From positions 118,778 through 182,777 of the forward strand of contig NZ_JBGSLK010000026.1 in assembly GCF_041740695.1 (NCBI RefSeq): a stretch of 64,000 nucleotides of DNA, in the 5' to 3' direction. Below, one piece after another: positions 26,077-34,810 of this stretch. The notes below the pieces were generated by a model that was given only the letters and a program-made list of their open reading frames with translations, did not search any database and was not told the origin of the DNA. Each line of letters starts with the position of its first letter. Positions within the stretch are counted from its first letter, which is position 1. The DNA comes from Haliscomenobacter sp041740695 (GTDB lineage: Bacteria; Bacteroidota; Bacteroidia; Chitinophagales; Saprospiraceae). Made by a program: the position numbers and the translations under genes.

Positions 26077-27141
26077 ATGAAGTTTTATTGCGCTTTGCTG
26101 CTGTGCTTGTGCGCAGCCTATCTCCCCGCCCAACAACTACAATGGCAGAAACTCAACACTGAGCCTTATCCGGGCAAACAGGACGACATCTGTTTTGTCT
26201 CCCCCAAACTGGGCTGGTACGTCAATGGTTACGGCCGCATCTACCGCACCCGCGATGGTGGCCAAAGCTGGGAAAAACAATTGGAACAAAAAGGTACCTT
26301 TTTCCGCTGTGTGGCTTTTTTGGACAGCTTGCGTGGGTTCGCGGGTACGGTGGGTACGGATTATTTCCCCAATGTCACCGATACCATTCCCCTTTACCGC
26401 ACCCTGGATGGGGGCAAAAGCTGGGCACCCGTCGCTTACCAGGGGCCTTACGTCAAAGGACTTTGTGCCATTGACATCGTCAAAGAGCAATTCATCAACC
26501 ATGGCAACATCGGCTACAAATACCACATCTACGCCGTGGGCCGGGTGGGTAGTCCAGCCATGATGATGGTTTCTCACGACGACGGCAAAACTTTCACTTC
26601 AAGCGATCTGAATGCAAAGGCCAGTATGCTTTTCGACATCAAGATGTTCAACACCAAGGAAGGCATCGCCTGCGCAGCCTCAAACGCCGATATAGCCGAA
26701 TCCAACGCCTTGATCTTGCACACCAAAGATGGGGGCAAAACCTGGGCTCCCGTCTTCCAATCCAGCCGCCCTTTTGAAACCACCTGGAAAGTCTCTTTCC
26801 CTAGCCGCAAGGTGGGCTATGTCACCATCCAATCCTACAACCCTGACCCCAATGTGAAGCAACAGCGTGTGGCTAAAACCACCGATGGGGGCCTGAGCTG
26901 GCAAGAGCTCAACCTCGTAGAAGATGCTCAAGCCCGCGAGTTTGGTATTGGTTTTCTGGACGAAGTTCACGGCTATGTTGGCACGATGAGCACCGGCTTC
27001 GAAACCAAAGACGGCGGCCAAACCTGGTCAAAAATAGACCTGGGCCGTGCTTGCAACAAAATCCGCATTTATCAGGAGCAAGGCCAGCACTATGGCTATG
27101 CCATTGGTGTAAACGTGTTTAAACTCCAAAAAGCAGAATAA
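26077..27141 (+). CDS. Secreted BNR/YCF48-type beta-propeller protein
   Basis: 354 aa. The signal peptide is MKFYCALLLCLCAAYLPAQ. At least five WxxxN/DGGxSW repeats can be read, including YRTRDGGQSWEKQ, YRTLDGGKSWAPV, HTKDGGKTWAPV, KTTDGGLSWQEL and ETKDGGQTWSKI, the Asp-box pattern of sialidase/photosystem-stability-factor (YCF48) propellers. It probably folds as a periplasmic or surface propeller without a catalytic site of its own. There is no T9SS tail. It follows the hypothetical gene by 35 bp and precedes another small secreted protein by 25 bp, suggesting one transcript. Confidence 0.8.
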   Translation: MKFYCALLLCLCAAYLPAQQLQWQKLNTEPYPGKQDDICFVSPKLGWYVNGYGRIYRTRDGGQSWEKQLEQKGTFFRCVAFLDSLRGFAGTVGTDYFPNVTDTIPLYRTLDGGKSWAPVAYQGPYVKGLCAIDIVKEQFINHGNIGYKYHIYAVGRVGSPAMMMVSHDDGKTFTSSDLNAKASMLFDIKMFNTKEGIACAASNADIAESNALILHTKDGGKTWAPVFQSSRPFETTWKVSFPSRKVGYVTIQSYNPDPNVKQQRVAKTTDGGLSWQELNLVEDAQAREFGIGFLDEVHGYVGTMSTGFETKDGGQTWSKIDLGRACNKIRIYQEQGQHYGYAIGVNVFKLQKAE

Positions 27142-27166
27142 ATACCTGAATCAAAAACCAAAAAAC

Positions 27167-27697
27167 ATGAAAAATCTCATTGTAGCCATTTGTATTATTC
27201 TTGGCCTCCTTGTAGGTCTTAATGTGCAAGCACAAAGTGAAAACTGGGTGCAAACAGAACTTGGTGAAGGTGTTTCCATCAAATACCCTCAGGCTCCTAG
27301 CAAGCGCGATATGGATGGTGGGATCACCTTGTTTCGCTTAAAAACGGCAGACAGCCTTGCCGTACTCACCGTGCTTGTTCGCGACTTGAGCAATCTGGGG
27401 ATCAGCGCGGAGCAACTGAGCGAAGCCGCAGAAACTTCAGAGTTTTGGGATCAAGTGCAGAGTAGTTCTGTGCAAGCGCTTACAAATTCTAAATTGCTTA
27501 AAGCAGCACGCATTCAAGTCAACGACCAACCTGCACTGGCTCTTGACCTCGAATTTCCCAGAGATGGAAAGGTCAATATCATCAGCCAGCTGATCTTTGT
27601 AAAAGGGATAAAAAGTTACACCGTGAATTTCAATAGCTTGGAACAAAAAGGTGACCCTGCGGTGAAGGAGGCGTATTTCGCCTCACTCAAGTTTTAG
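27167..27697 (+). CDS. Small secreted protein of unknown function
   Basis: 176 aa. The signal peptide ends near VQAQS (residue 24). The mature part resembles the PsbP/DcrB-like alpha-beta fold by pattern (VSIKYPQAP near the N-terminus and YTVNFNS near the C-terminus), but this is weak. It is probably periplasmic and is the last gene of the run that starts at 25520. A terminator-like stem follows at 27735. Confidence 0.6.
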   Translation: MKNLIVAICIILGLLVGLNVQAQSENWVQTELGEGVSIKYPQAPSKRDMDGGITLFRLKTADSLAVLTVLVRDLSNLGISAEQLSEAAETSEFWDQVQSSSVQALTNSKLLKAARIQVNDQPALALDLEFPRDGKVNIISQLIFVKGIKSYTVNFNSLEQKGDPAVKEAYFASLKF

Positions 27698-27734
27698 TTG
27701 TTTAGTTCAAATTATCAGACTGCTATTCCCTGTG

Positions 27735-27777
27735 GCCTACAGTGCTGTTTTTTGATGGTGCTGTGGGCTTTTGTTTT
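27735..27777 (+). terminator. Rho-independent-like terminator after the secreted-protein operon
   Basis: Stem GCCTACAG / CTGTGGGC (8 bp, one G-T pair) with an 18-nt loop, followed by TTTTGTTTT. It serves the plus-strand genes ending at 27697. Confidence 0.55.
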
Positions 27778-27793
27778 GGGCATTACGGCCTTC

Positions 27794-27830
27794 AAAAAAA
27801 ATAGCTTAGAGGAACAGGTGTCCTCTAAGC
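27794..27830 (-). terminator. Rho-independent terminator of isocitrate dehydrogenase
   Basis: Perfect 10-bp stem (GCTTAGAGGA / TCCTCTAAGC) with a 7-nt loop, read on the minus strand. It is followed within 2 nt by eight T residues, 46 bp after the isocitrate dehydrogenase stop. Confidence 0.85.
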
Positions 27831-27876
27831 CTTTGCATTGAAAATTAACAACAATAGTAGGAAAAAGTGGATGCTC

Positions 27877-29310
27877 TTATTGTCCTTGCCCCAGGGAGAA
27901 GGCTGGCTTGCCATCAAAGGCGTACAGGTTCTCCGTTTTTACGACATCAATCTCATGTTTCATGGCATTGATGAGTAAGGTGATGGTATCGTGTTTGATG
28001 AACTTGCCTTGCTGACTCTGATAACGACAGCGCCAGTGGTCGGTGCAGAAGGTCTCTTCAAACCCTTCTGGCCATACCTTGATGCCTCGATTGGTGATCA
28101 TCTTCAACTTGACCTCCTCTACCTCGAGTTCTTTCATCAGATTGGCCAGTTGATCAGGGTTAGTGCCAGGCCAGTGCACAAACAAATCAATCCCCATAAG
28201 TTCTTTTTTGGCTGGCTTTTTACGCTGGTATCGTGGCAATTGGAGGGGTTTGCCTTTGGCGTAACTCACTGCCGTCAATTGTTGCGGTTGTTGTCCCAGA
28301 TTGGCAATTACGGCAGCCGCAAATTCTTTGGTGCCGACTTTTTGCTTGCTCACTCCTTCTTTGTAAATGTCGTAGGTATGAATGCCGTCTTCGATGGTTC
28401 TTAGCCAGGCGTTTTGCACCTTTTCAGCTACTTCAGTTTGGCCAAGGTGGTTGAGCATCATGATGGCGCCCTGCAACAAGCCGGAAGGGTTAGCCATATT
28501 TTGCCCGGCACGCCGTGGTGCGGAGCCGTGGATGGCTTCAAACATGGCACAACTTTCGCCAATATTAGCTGACCCCGCCAGCCCCACTGAACCAGCAATT
28601 TGAGCGGCTACATCCGAAAGTACATCCCCATAAAGATTCGGCATCACAATGACATCGAAAGCTTCGGGAGTATCCGCCATTTTCGCCGCACCAATGTCGA
28701 TGATCCAGTGTTCGTTTTCGATATCGGGGTATTCCACAGCGATTTCATCAAAAACCTGATGGAAAAGTCCATCGGTTTGTTTCATGATGTTGTCTTTCGT
28801 AAAGCAGGTTACCTTTTTGCGGTCATATTGACGGGCATATTCAAAAGCGTAGCGTACAATCTTTTCACAGCCAGGTCGGCTAATCAACTTGAGGCATTGC
28901 ACCACCTCATCGGTTTGTTGGTGTTCAATACCCGCATATAGGTCTTCTTCATTTTCCCGGACAATGACTACATCCATGTGCGGGTGTTTGGTTTTGACAA
29001 AGGGATGTAAGCTCATGCAAGGGCGTACGTTGGAGTACAGCCCCAAAAACTTACGCGTCGTCACATTTAAACTTTTGTAGCCACCCCCTTGAGGAGTAGT
29101 GATGGGCGCTTTCAAGAATACCTTGTTGCGGCGGATGATGTCCCAGGATTCCTTGGCAATGCCAGCAGTATTGCCAGCAAGGTAAACCTTTTCACCTACC
29201 TCAATTTCTTCAATCTCAATTTGAGCGCCAGCAGCCAGAATAATGTCCAGTGTGGCGTCCATGATTTCGGGACCAATTCCATCCCCTTTTGCTACAGTTA
29301 TCTTTGTCAT
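27877..29310 (-). CDS. icd: Isocitrate dehydrogenase (NADP type, with C-terminal extension)
   Basis: 477 aa from ATG 29310. It oxidises isocitrate to 2-oxoglutarate in the TCA cycle. The N-terminal nucleotide-fold start is KITVAKGDGIGPEIM; substrate-binding Arg/Ser positions lie in LYSNVRPC and VIVRENEEDLYAGIEH; the metal-binding region is VIVMPNLYGDVLSDVAAQIAGS; and the cofactor region follows GSAPRRAGQNMANPSG. A ~140-residue C-terminal extension (from about GKPLQLPRYQRKK) is present, as in the Thermus-like form of about 480-500 aa. A LysR gene is divergent from it, 92 bp away. Confidence 0.92.
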   Translation of the reverse strand: MTKITVAKGDGIGPEIMDATLDIILAAGAQIEIEEIEVGEKVYLAGNTAGIAKESWDIIRRNKVFLKAPITTPQGGGYKSLNVTTRKFLGLYSNVRPCMSLHPFVKTKHPHMDVVIVRENEEDLYAGIEHQQTDEVVQCLKLISRPGCEKIVRYAFEYARQYDRKKVTCFTKDNIMKQTDGLFHQVFDEIAVEYPDIENEHWIIDIGAAKMADTPEAFDVIVMPNLYGDVLSDVAAQIAGSVGLAGSANIGESCAMFEAIHGSAPRRAGQNMANPSGLLQGAIMMLNHLGQTEVAEKVQNAWLRTIEDGIHTYDIYKEGVSKQKVGTKEFAAAVIANLGQQPQQLTAVSYAKGKPLQLPRYQRKKPAKKELMGIDLFVHWPGTNPDQLANLMKELEVEEVKLKMITNRGIKVWPEGFEETFCTDHWRCRYQSQQGKFIKHDTITLLINAMKHEIDVVKTENLYAFDGKPAFSLGQGQ

Positions 29311-29370
29311 ATCCGTCTTTTTGATTGTGGACGGCACAAAACTCTGGAGTTTTATTCATAGATTTTTATT

Positions 29371-29378
29371 TATCTTTG
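29371..29378 (+). promoter_or_regulatory. Candidate -7 box of the LysR gene
   Basis: TATCTTTG is an exact TAnnTTTG match 24 bp upstream of the LysR ATG. Flanking ATTCATA and TATGAAT form a loose inverted repeat that could be part of an autoregulatory LysR site in this divergent intergenic region. Confidence 0.5.
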
Positions 29379-29402
29379 CAATGAAAATCATAAACAAAAT
29401 TT

Positions 29403-30320
29403 ATGAATTGCACTTTAAACCAATTGCAAGTATTCCAGAAAATTGCCCAAACCGGGAGCGTGACCAAAGCTGCGGAGGAATTGCATCTTACTCAGCCAGC
29501 GGTATCCATTCAATTGCGCAATTTTCAAAACCAGTTCGTCATTCCCCTAACTGAAGTGATTGGTCGGAAGATTTACATCACTGATTTTGGCCGGGAAATT
29601 GCCCTGGCAGCCGAGCAAATTCTGGAACAAGTGGATGCCATTCAGCACAAAACCTTGGCTTACCGCGGCCAGTTGTTTGGTAAACTCAAGGTTTCGGTGG
29701 TGTCTACCGGAAAATACGTTATGCCTTACTTCCTGACTGCTTTTATGCACGCAAACCCAGGTGTTGAGCTAGAGATGGATGTGACCAATAAAACCAAAGT
29801 CATTAAGAGCTTGGAGGCAAACGAGGTGGACTTTTCACTGGTTTCTATTTTGCCAGAGCACTTGGCTTTGAACCATATCGATTTATTGGACAACAAGCTT
29901 TATTTGGTTGGCAATCGAGATACAACCCCATCCGAACAAGTTGATTTAAAGGTGTTATTTGAGCAAAGCCCTTTGATTTTTCGGGAAAAAGGGTCCGGTA
30001 CTCGCCAGTCAATGGAGAAATTCATCACAACACAACAGCTCAATGTGCCGAAAAAAATGGAATTGACTTCCAACGAGGCAGTCAAACAAGCCGTATTGGC
30101 AGGCTTAGGTTACTCCATTATGCCTTTGATCGGCATACGCAATGAGCTACAAAGTGGGGCGATGAAAATTATTCCGGTGGAAGGTCTGCCCATTCAAACC
30201 GCCTGGCAATTAATCTGGCTGAAAGGTAAAAACTTATCTCCGGTGGCAAAGGCATATTTGCAACATGTTGAAATGGAAAAGGAACGTATAGCTGGCTTGC
30301 ACTTTACGCATTCAAGGTAG
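29403..30320 (+). CDS. LysR-family transcriptional regulator
   Basis: 305 aa, normal for the family. The N-terminal winged helix is complete: LNQLQVFQKIAQTGSVTKAA then LHLTQPAVSIQLRNF (about 5-45). The periplasmic-binding-protein-like effector domain spans about 90-300 and includes the linker LGYSIMPLIG. It resembles the CbbR/CysB-like group. It is transcribed divergently from icd across 92 bp, so it may control icd or itself; the effector is unknown. Confidence 0.88.
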   Translation: MNCTLNQLQVFQKIAQTGSVTKAAEELHLTQPAVSIQLRNFQNQFVIPLTEVIGRKIYITDFGREIALAAEQILEQVDAIQHKTLAYRGQLFGKLKVSVVSTGKYVMPYFLTAFMHANPGVELEMDVTNKTKVIKSLEANEVDFSLVSILPEHLALNHIDLLDNKLYLVGNRDTTPSEQVDLKVLFEQSPLIFREKGSGTRQSMEKFITTQQLNVPKKMELTSNEAVKQAVLAGLGYSIMPLIGIRNELQSGAMKIIPVEGLPIQTAWQLIWLKGKNLSPVAKAYLQHVEMEKERIAGLHFTHSR

Positions 30321-30364
30321 TTCAATGCTCACAAATCGTATTTCATTCCTTTCATTCGCGATGC

Positions 30365-31507
30365 CTATTTCTGCTTGCGCAACGCTTTCCACTTGTCTTG
30401 AAAAAGCACTCGTGATTGGCTTTGGAAGTTTTTAAAATCTTCCTGGCTGGCGTGTCCTGGATAAGGCGCGTAGTAGTGATCCGTCCGCCCATTGCGCCAA
30501 ACCAGTACATAAGCAGCCTGGTAATTTTTAAGGGCATTCCACAGCACGGAAGTCCACCAGTTTTGTACCGGAATTTGTTCGCAACCTGTTTCCGAAAGCA
30601 CCATTACTTTTTGATGTGCGGCGGAAATTTGACTCATGGTAGCCAAACTTTGGGACAACCTTTGAGAAAACCAAACGCTGGAAAGGGAATCCTGGGGATT
30701 GTGGTGGTAGGTATCAAAACCAATCACATCCACGTAGTCATCACCGGGGTAGCGCTCCAAATAGTGCTCTACGGAGCGAAACTCAGCTGGAGAATAGGCA
30801 TATAGCAAATTGTTTACACCTCGCGCTTTTAAACGATCAACCGTCAGTTTCCACAAGGCGATGTATTCCTGAGGGGTACAGGATTTTTCCCCCCACCAAA
30901 ACCAGGAACCCGTATGTTCGTGGTAAGGCCGGAAAATGATTGGAATTTTTTTACCAAATACCCCCGTTTTTAAACTCAGCATAAAATCGGCCACTTTATC
31001 TAGCCAACTCAAGTAAAGGGCATGTTTTTCTCCACCTGGCAAAACGTGCCGGATGGCAGTAGCCGTATCCCAGGAGCTACCTGCACTTTGGGGGTTGCGC
31101 AAATGCCAGCTGATGGTGTTAATGCCTCCCATTTTATGCGCATGTTTGATGAAGTCCCGCATGCGATCAAAAGGCACTGAATCCAGATTGGTGGCTGCAC
31201 CCAACTCCAGATGTCCCAAATCCCAACCAAAAACCGCTGGGTAAGCACCCGCGCTGCGCAGCACATCGGACTGCCCATGCTGGTATTTCCAGCCAATGCC
31301 GTAAGCCAAATCATCCTGGTGGCCAAAAAGCAGCAGGCTGTCCTTCATGGCTCGGTGTAGGTCGCTGTACAAACGCTGGGTTGCTTTAGTGGCTTTTTGA
31401 TCCGCAGTTTGCTGGCTAAATCCATGATGGGACAAGCCTAAAAGCAGGATTAGACCACAGACAGTATGGCTCAGTAGTGCGCAAAGTTTTTTCAAGAGTC
31501 CTTTCAT
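30365..31507 (-). CDS. GH26 beta-mannanase, secreted
   Basis: 380 aa from ATG 31507, with a signal peptide ending near GFSQ (residue 32). GH26 endo-1,4-beta-mannosidase: the acid/base Glu is in FRPYHEHTGSWFWWG (Glu about 197) and the nucleophile in MVLSETGCE (Glu about 306). The upstream family motif FGHQDDLAYG and the HxxNPQ loop (SWHLRNPQSAG) are also present. It cuts beta-mannan backbones, probably in the periplasm or outside the cell. There is no SusC/SusD neighbour, so it may be part of a dispersed mannan pathway. The 192-bp upstream region has no clear motif on this strand. Confidence 0.92.
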   Translation of the reverse strand: MKGLLKKLCALLSHTVCGLILLLGLSHHGFSQQTADQKATKATQRLYSDLHRAMKDSLLLFGHQDDLAYGIGWKYQHGQSDVLRSAGAYPAVFGWDLGHLELGAATNLDSVPFDRMRDFIKHAHKMGGINTISWHLRNPQSAGSSWDTATAIRHVLPGGEKHALYLSWLDKVADFMLSLKTGVFGKKIPIIFRPYHEHTGSWFWWGEKSCTPQEYIALWKLTVDRLKARGVNNLLYAYSPAEFRSVEHYLERYPGDDYVDVIGFDTYHHNPQDSLSSVWFSQRLSQSLATMSQISAAHQKVMVLSETGCEQIPVQNWWTSVLWNALKNYQAAYVLVWRNGRTDHYYAPYPGHASQEDFKNFQSQSRVLFQDKWKALRKQK

Positions 31508-31664
31508 GGAAATTTCTTTAAACAATCATTGATGAGCTCAAAATTATCTTTTGAAAACCATTTGTAAAATAGAGAAAAAACCCAGAATGGGTGGCGTATT
31601 GTAACAAAGGTAGAAAGCTCCTAGGCACTCGTCGTAAATCTGCGCCTTGTGCAGGAAGTTTTGC

Positions 31665-31672
31665 TATATTTG
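31665..31672 (+). promoter_or_regulatory. Candidate -7 box of the YgiB/YgiC-like operon
   Basis: TATATTTG matches TAnnTTTG 27 bp upstream of the ATG at 31700. The nearest TTG (31647-31649) is only 15 bp away, shorter than usual. Confidence 0.45.
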
Positions 31673-31699
31673 TAGACATTTTTTAACAAAACAACAAAC

Positions 31700-32290
31700 A
31701 TGACTCCCGCTCGTCATTTTAGTACAAACCCAAAGTTCAATGATCGTCTACGCCAAGGTGGTCTTTATGTCGCAGTTGCCGCCTTGTTGGCTACCCATAC
31801 CCAATGTACCAACAGCGGGGGTAGTGGTGATTGGGAAGCGGTAACCACTTATGAAGTCACCAAAGGGGTACAAACCACCCTGGAAGAAGTGGAACCCGAT
31901 AAATTTGAAGTGGTGGACGAGCAGTTGCTCGAAGGTAAAGCTGCTTCCAGCGTCATCATCAAACGGTTAAGTGGACAAGTAGATACGCTGGGCCTGGCCG
32001 AAGCACAATCACTGGTCACCAGTCAGGATACCGTTTCTACACATAACAGAACCCATTATAGACATGGTTATGGGATTGGTCCTGTACTGTACTGGAGTTC
32101 ATTTGGGCACATGATGGGACGAGGTTTCAACAGCCCCTCTCCGTACAATGTCTACCGCAATAATGGTTTTGCCAGTTCAGGCGTAACCGATCAACTGCGC
32201 AGCACTTCCCTCTCCCGCACCGAAATGCGGCCTGTACGGGGAAGAACTGGCTTTTTTGGCGGCAGCGGTCGCTCTCGTTTCGGTTCCTAA
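31700..32290 (+). CDS. YgiB-like (UPF0441/DUF1190) protein
   Basis: 196 aa. The N-terminus is a hydrophobic export segment (about 21-34) with Cys36, but the residues before Cys do not make a good lipobox. The C-terminal part has the composition seen in E. coli YgiB: a GHMMGRGF-like hydrophobic/Gly patch, then a low-complexity Ser/Arg/Gly tail (RTGFFGGSGRSRFGS). The identification rests on this pattern and on the next gene, 9 bp away, being a YgiC homologue; ygiB and ygiC are adjacent in enterobacteria too. The function is unproven. Confidence 0.6.
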   Translation: MTPARHFSTNPKFNDRLRQGGLYVAVAALLATHTQCTNSGGSGDWEAVTTYEVTKGVQTTLEEVEPDKFEVVDEQLLEGKAASSVIIKRLSGQVDTLGLAEAQSLVTSQDTVSTHNRTHYRHGYGIGPVLYWSSFGHMMGRGFNSPSPYNVYRNNGFASSGVTDQLRSTSLSRTEMRPVRGRTGFFGGSGRSRFGS

Positions 32291-32299
32291 ACTAAAGAC

Positions 32300-33481
32300 A
32301 TGCAGACCCATCAATTGCCCCAATTGCCCAGCGCCGTGTACGAGGAAATGGGCTGGAGCTACTTTTTGTCTCCCGAAGGAAATGCATACCTGACCGAGGA
32401 AATTGTTGAAATCAGCGCCGAGGAAAGGGATGCTTTTTATACCGCAGGAAACCACCTATATGAGCGCTTTGTAGAAGCTGCGGAATACGTATTGGACAAT
32501 GACCTCCTGCACACCTTGGGCATTCCACCCAATTTATACGACTTGATTGAGTACACTTGGGAGGACGAGCGACACTTGCACCTCTACGGCCGCTTTGACC
32601 TGGTTGGAGGAGTCGATGGTCTGCCGATGAAGGTACTCGAATTCAATTCTGATACGCCCACATCGGTGCCCGAAACGGCCATCATTCAATGGGCTCAATT
32701 GCGGGCCAATGGCATTTCGGAAGACCGACAATTCAACTTCTTGTATGAAGCACTGGTCGACAATTTTAAACGGCTGAAAAAACTCAATCCTGGACGTGAA
32801 GCCGCGATTTTGTTTTCCACCCTAGCTGGAGCACCAGAAGATGACCACAATGTAGAACTCCTACAAACGGCGGCGCGGGAAGCTGGTTTTGAGACCACTT
32901 TTCGCTACATCGATCAAGTCATCTTTTCGGATGTCAATGGCATCTTCGTCGAAGAGGAAGATGGAAATACCACCCAATATCCCTTTTGGTTCAAACTCAT
33001 TCCTTGGGAATACATCGCCGAGGACGAACCGGATTTGTTGCGCATCCTGACCAACATCGTTACCCGTGGTCTGGCCATCGTGCTCAACCCGGCCTACACC
33101 ATGTTGTTCCAATCCAAGGCGCTCATGGCGTACCTCTGGCAACTGAACCCCAAAGACCCCTTGCTCTTAAAAACCACCCTGGAAGAACCCGTAGGACGTG
33201 AAAATTATCCTTTTGTGGAAAAAGTAGTCCTGGGCCGTGAAGGTGCCAATGTGGCCATTTTTGACGACGATGGCCTGCCTGAAACTGCCCGCAGTGGGGA
33301 ATACGAAAATCAAATCAAGGTGTATCAAGCGCTGGCGCAATTGGCGCGTGATCAGGCTGGGAATTACTATCAGGCGGGTTTGTTTTTTGCGTATGAGGCC
33401 TGTGGAATCGGTTTCCGGCGCAGCGCTCACCGCATCATTGACAATAGCGCCCAGTTTATTGGACACTGGGTACGAGTGTAA
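32300..33481 (+). CDS. Glutathionylspermidine synthase-family ATP-grasp enzyme (YgiC-like)
   Basis: 393 aa, similar to YgiC/YjfC (~386 aa). The pre-ATP-grasp region includes YGRFDLVGG and VLEFNSDTPTSVPE (about 93-125). The ATP-grasp part includes NPAYTMLFQSKALMAYLW, an ATP-binding Lys in FVEKVVLGREGANVAIF, and the C-terminal CGIGFRRSAHRIIDN. Family members ligate peptides or polyamine-like substrates through an acyl-phosphate; the exact substrate of the YgiC branch is unsettled. There is no amidase domain, so it is synthetase-only. It forms an operon with the YgiB-like gene. Confidence 0.85.
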   Translation: MQTHQLPQLPSAVYEEMGWSYFLSPEGNAYLTEEIVEISAEERDAFYTAGNHLYERFVEAAEYVLDNDLLHTLGIPPNLYDLIEYTWEDERHLHLYGRFDLVGGVDGLPMKVLEFNSDTPTSVPETAIIQWAQLRANGISEDRQFNFLYEALVDNFKRLKKLNPGREAAILFSTLAGAPEDDHNVELLQTAAREAGFETTFRYIDQVIFSDVNGIFVEEEDGNTTQYPFWFKLIPWEYIAEDEPDLLRILTNIVTRGLAIVLNPAYTMLFQSKALMAYLWQLNPKDPLLLKTTLEEPVGRENYPFVEKVVLGREGANVAIFDDDGLPETARSGEYENQIKVYQALAQLARDQAGNYYQAGLFFAYEACGIGFRRSAHRIIDNSAQFIGHWVRV

Positions 33482-33489
33482 GCATTACC

Positions 33490-33609
33490 TTCTGAGGTGT
33501 CCCTTAGGTGTCTTAGGTTTCTAAGGTGGTGAAAAAGAAAAAACCTGCGAAGCAGGTATAGTATTCTTCACCACCTAAGAAACCGAAGACACTTAAGAAT
33601 CACCTAAGG
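33490..33609. repeat. Large palindromic element, family A copy 1
   Basis: Imperfect inverted repeat with arms of about 42 bp around TTTCTAAGGTGGTGAA / TTCACCACCTAAGAAA, and an apical ACCTGC-GA-AGCAGGT-like stem. It fills the space between the convergent YgiC-like and dinB genes; the dinB stop codon lies inside the right arm. A second copy is at 51171-51397. Confidence 0.8.
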
Positions 33610-34674
33610 GAATTCCAATTCGAGCTGTATCCCGCCCTCTGCCTCATTTTCCTTCTCCAAGTTTGATAGGGTCACCCCCAGCAGCCTTACCACTGGCGCT
33701 TCTTCCAGGTGTTGATCCAGCAAATCATGTACAATCCGAATCAACTCATCCAGGTTCCGAATTTCTGAAGCAAAGGAACGGCTGCGGGTAAGGATTTTAA
33801 AGTCGGGTGACTTGAGCTTGAGGGTCACCGTACGTCCAAAATTCTCGGTTCGACTCATGTAGCGGTGTACCCCTTCGGCCAAATCGCTGAGCTTGTTTTT
33901 CATGACCTCGGGGTCACTCACATCGTCATTAAATGTGCGCTCGGCACCAATCGACTTGCGGATGCGGTGTGGATTCACCTCCCGTTCGTCTTCTGCCCGC
34001 ACAATGCGGTAATAATGCCGCCCGGCTTTTCCAAAAAACCGCACCAGATCGGCTTCGCTACGCTGTTTGAGATCCCCCCCCTTGTAGATGCCCATGTTGT
34101 GCATTTTGCGGGCAGTAACTTTGCCTACGCCGTGAAATTTTTCCACGGGGAGTTGTTCCAAAAAAGGGATGGCCTCTTCGGGGGTAATGACTTTGATGCC
34201 ATTGGGCTTATTGATGTCGGAAGCAATTTTGGCCAAAAATTTGTTGAAAGAAACCCCCGCTGAAGCCGTCAATCCCGTCTCTTTTTCGATGCGTTGGCGT
34301 ATTTCCTGCGCAATCAGGGTGGCCGAAGACATGTTCTTTTTGTTTTCACTCACATCCAGGTAGGCTTCATCTAGCGAAAGGGGCTCGACCAGGTCGGTAT
34401 AATCCAAAAAAACCTCCCGGATTTGGTTGGACACAGTCCGGTATTCGTCAAAGCGGGAACGCACAAACACAATCTCCGGGCACAGTCGCCGCGCCATTCC
34501 ACCCGACATGGCACTGCGCACCCCAAATTTACGCGCTTCGTAACTGGCCGACGCCACGACGCCCCGCGTACCACCTCCACCCACCGCCACGGGCCTGCCG
34601 CGCAACTCCGGGTTGTCTCGTTGTTCCACCGAGGCAAAGAAGGCGTCCATATCGATGTGGATGATTTTGCGCAT
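33604..34674 (-). CDS. dinB: DNA polymerase IV (Y family)
   Basis: 356 aa from ATG 34674. The palm opens with KIIHIDMDAFFASVEQRDNP (catalytic Asp8, steric gate region FFASVE), and the second catalytic pair lies in PLSLDEAYLDVSE. The helix-hairpin-helix GVGKVTARKMHNMGI and a little-finger domain (about 240-345) follow. It performs error-prone translesion synthesis. The extreme C-terminus reads LELEFP, not a canonical QL(S/D)LF clamp motif, although it is acidic-hydrophobic. The last codon and stop lie within a palindromic element. The frame extends upstream to 34821 but this start matches the family. Confidence 0.92.
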   Translation of the reverse strand: MRKIIHIDMDAFFASVEQRDNPELRGRPVAVGGGGTRGVVASASYEARKFGVRSAMSGGMARRLCPEIVFVRSRFDEYRTVSNQIREVFLDYTDLVEPLSLDEAYLDVSENKKNMSSATLIAQEIRQRIEKETGLTASAGVSFNKFLAKIASDINKPNGIKVITPEEAIPFLEQLPVEKFHGVGKVTARKMHNMGIYKGGDLKQRSEADLVRFFGKAGRHYYRIVRAEDEREVNPHRIRKSIGAERTFNDDVSDPEVMKNKLSDLAEGVHRYMSRTENFGRTVTLKLKSPDFKILTRSRSFASEIRNLDELIRIVHDLLDQHLEEAPVVRLLGVTLSNLEKENEAEGGIQLELEFP

Positions 34675-34810
34675 GACAATAATAGGTGTTTCACCATACC
34701 CCACTTGGGTACAGCAAAAATATAAAAACTTATTGGCGACTTTTAAAAAGAAAAATTTCAACTTCTGTTCATTGAGTCTTTTTAGTATGTTGTGGCAAAA
34801 TTTAATGATC

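Noticed and set aside
29243..29554. Small plus-strand frame overlapping the icd/LysR intergenic region
   Set aside because: It overlaps the LysR start in another frame and shows no family features.
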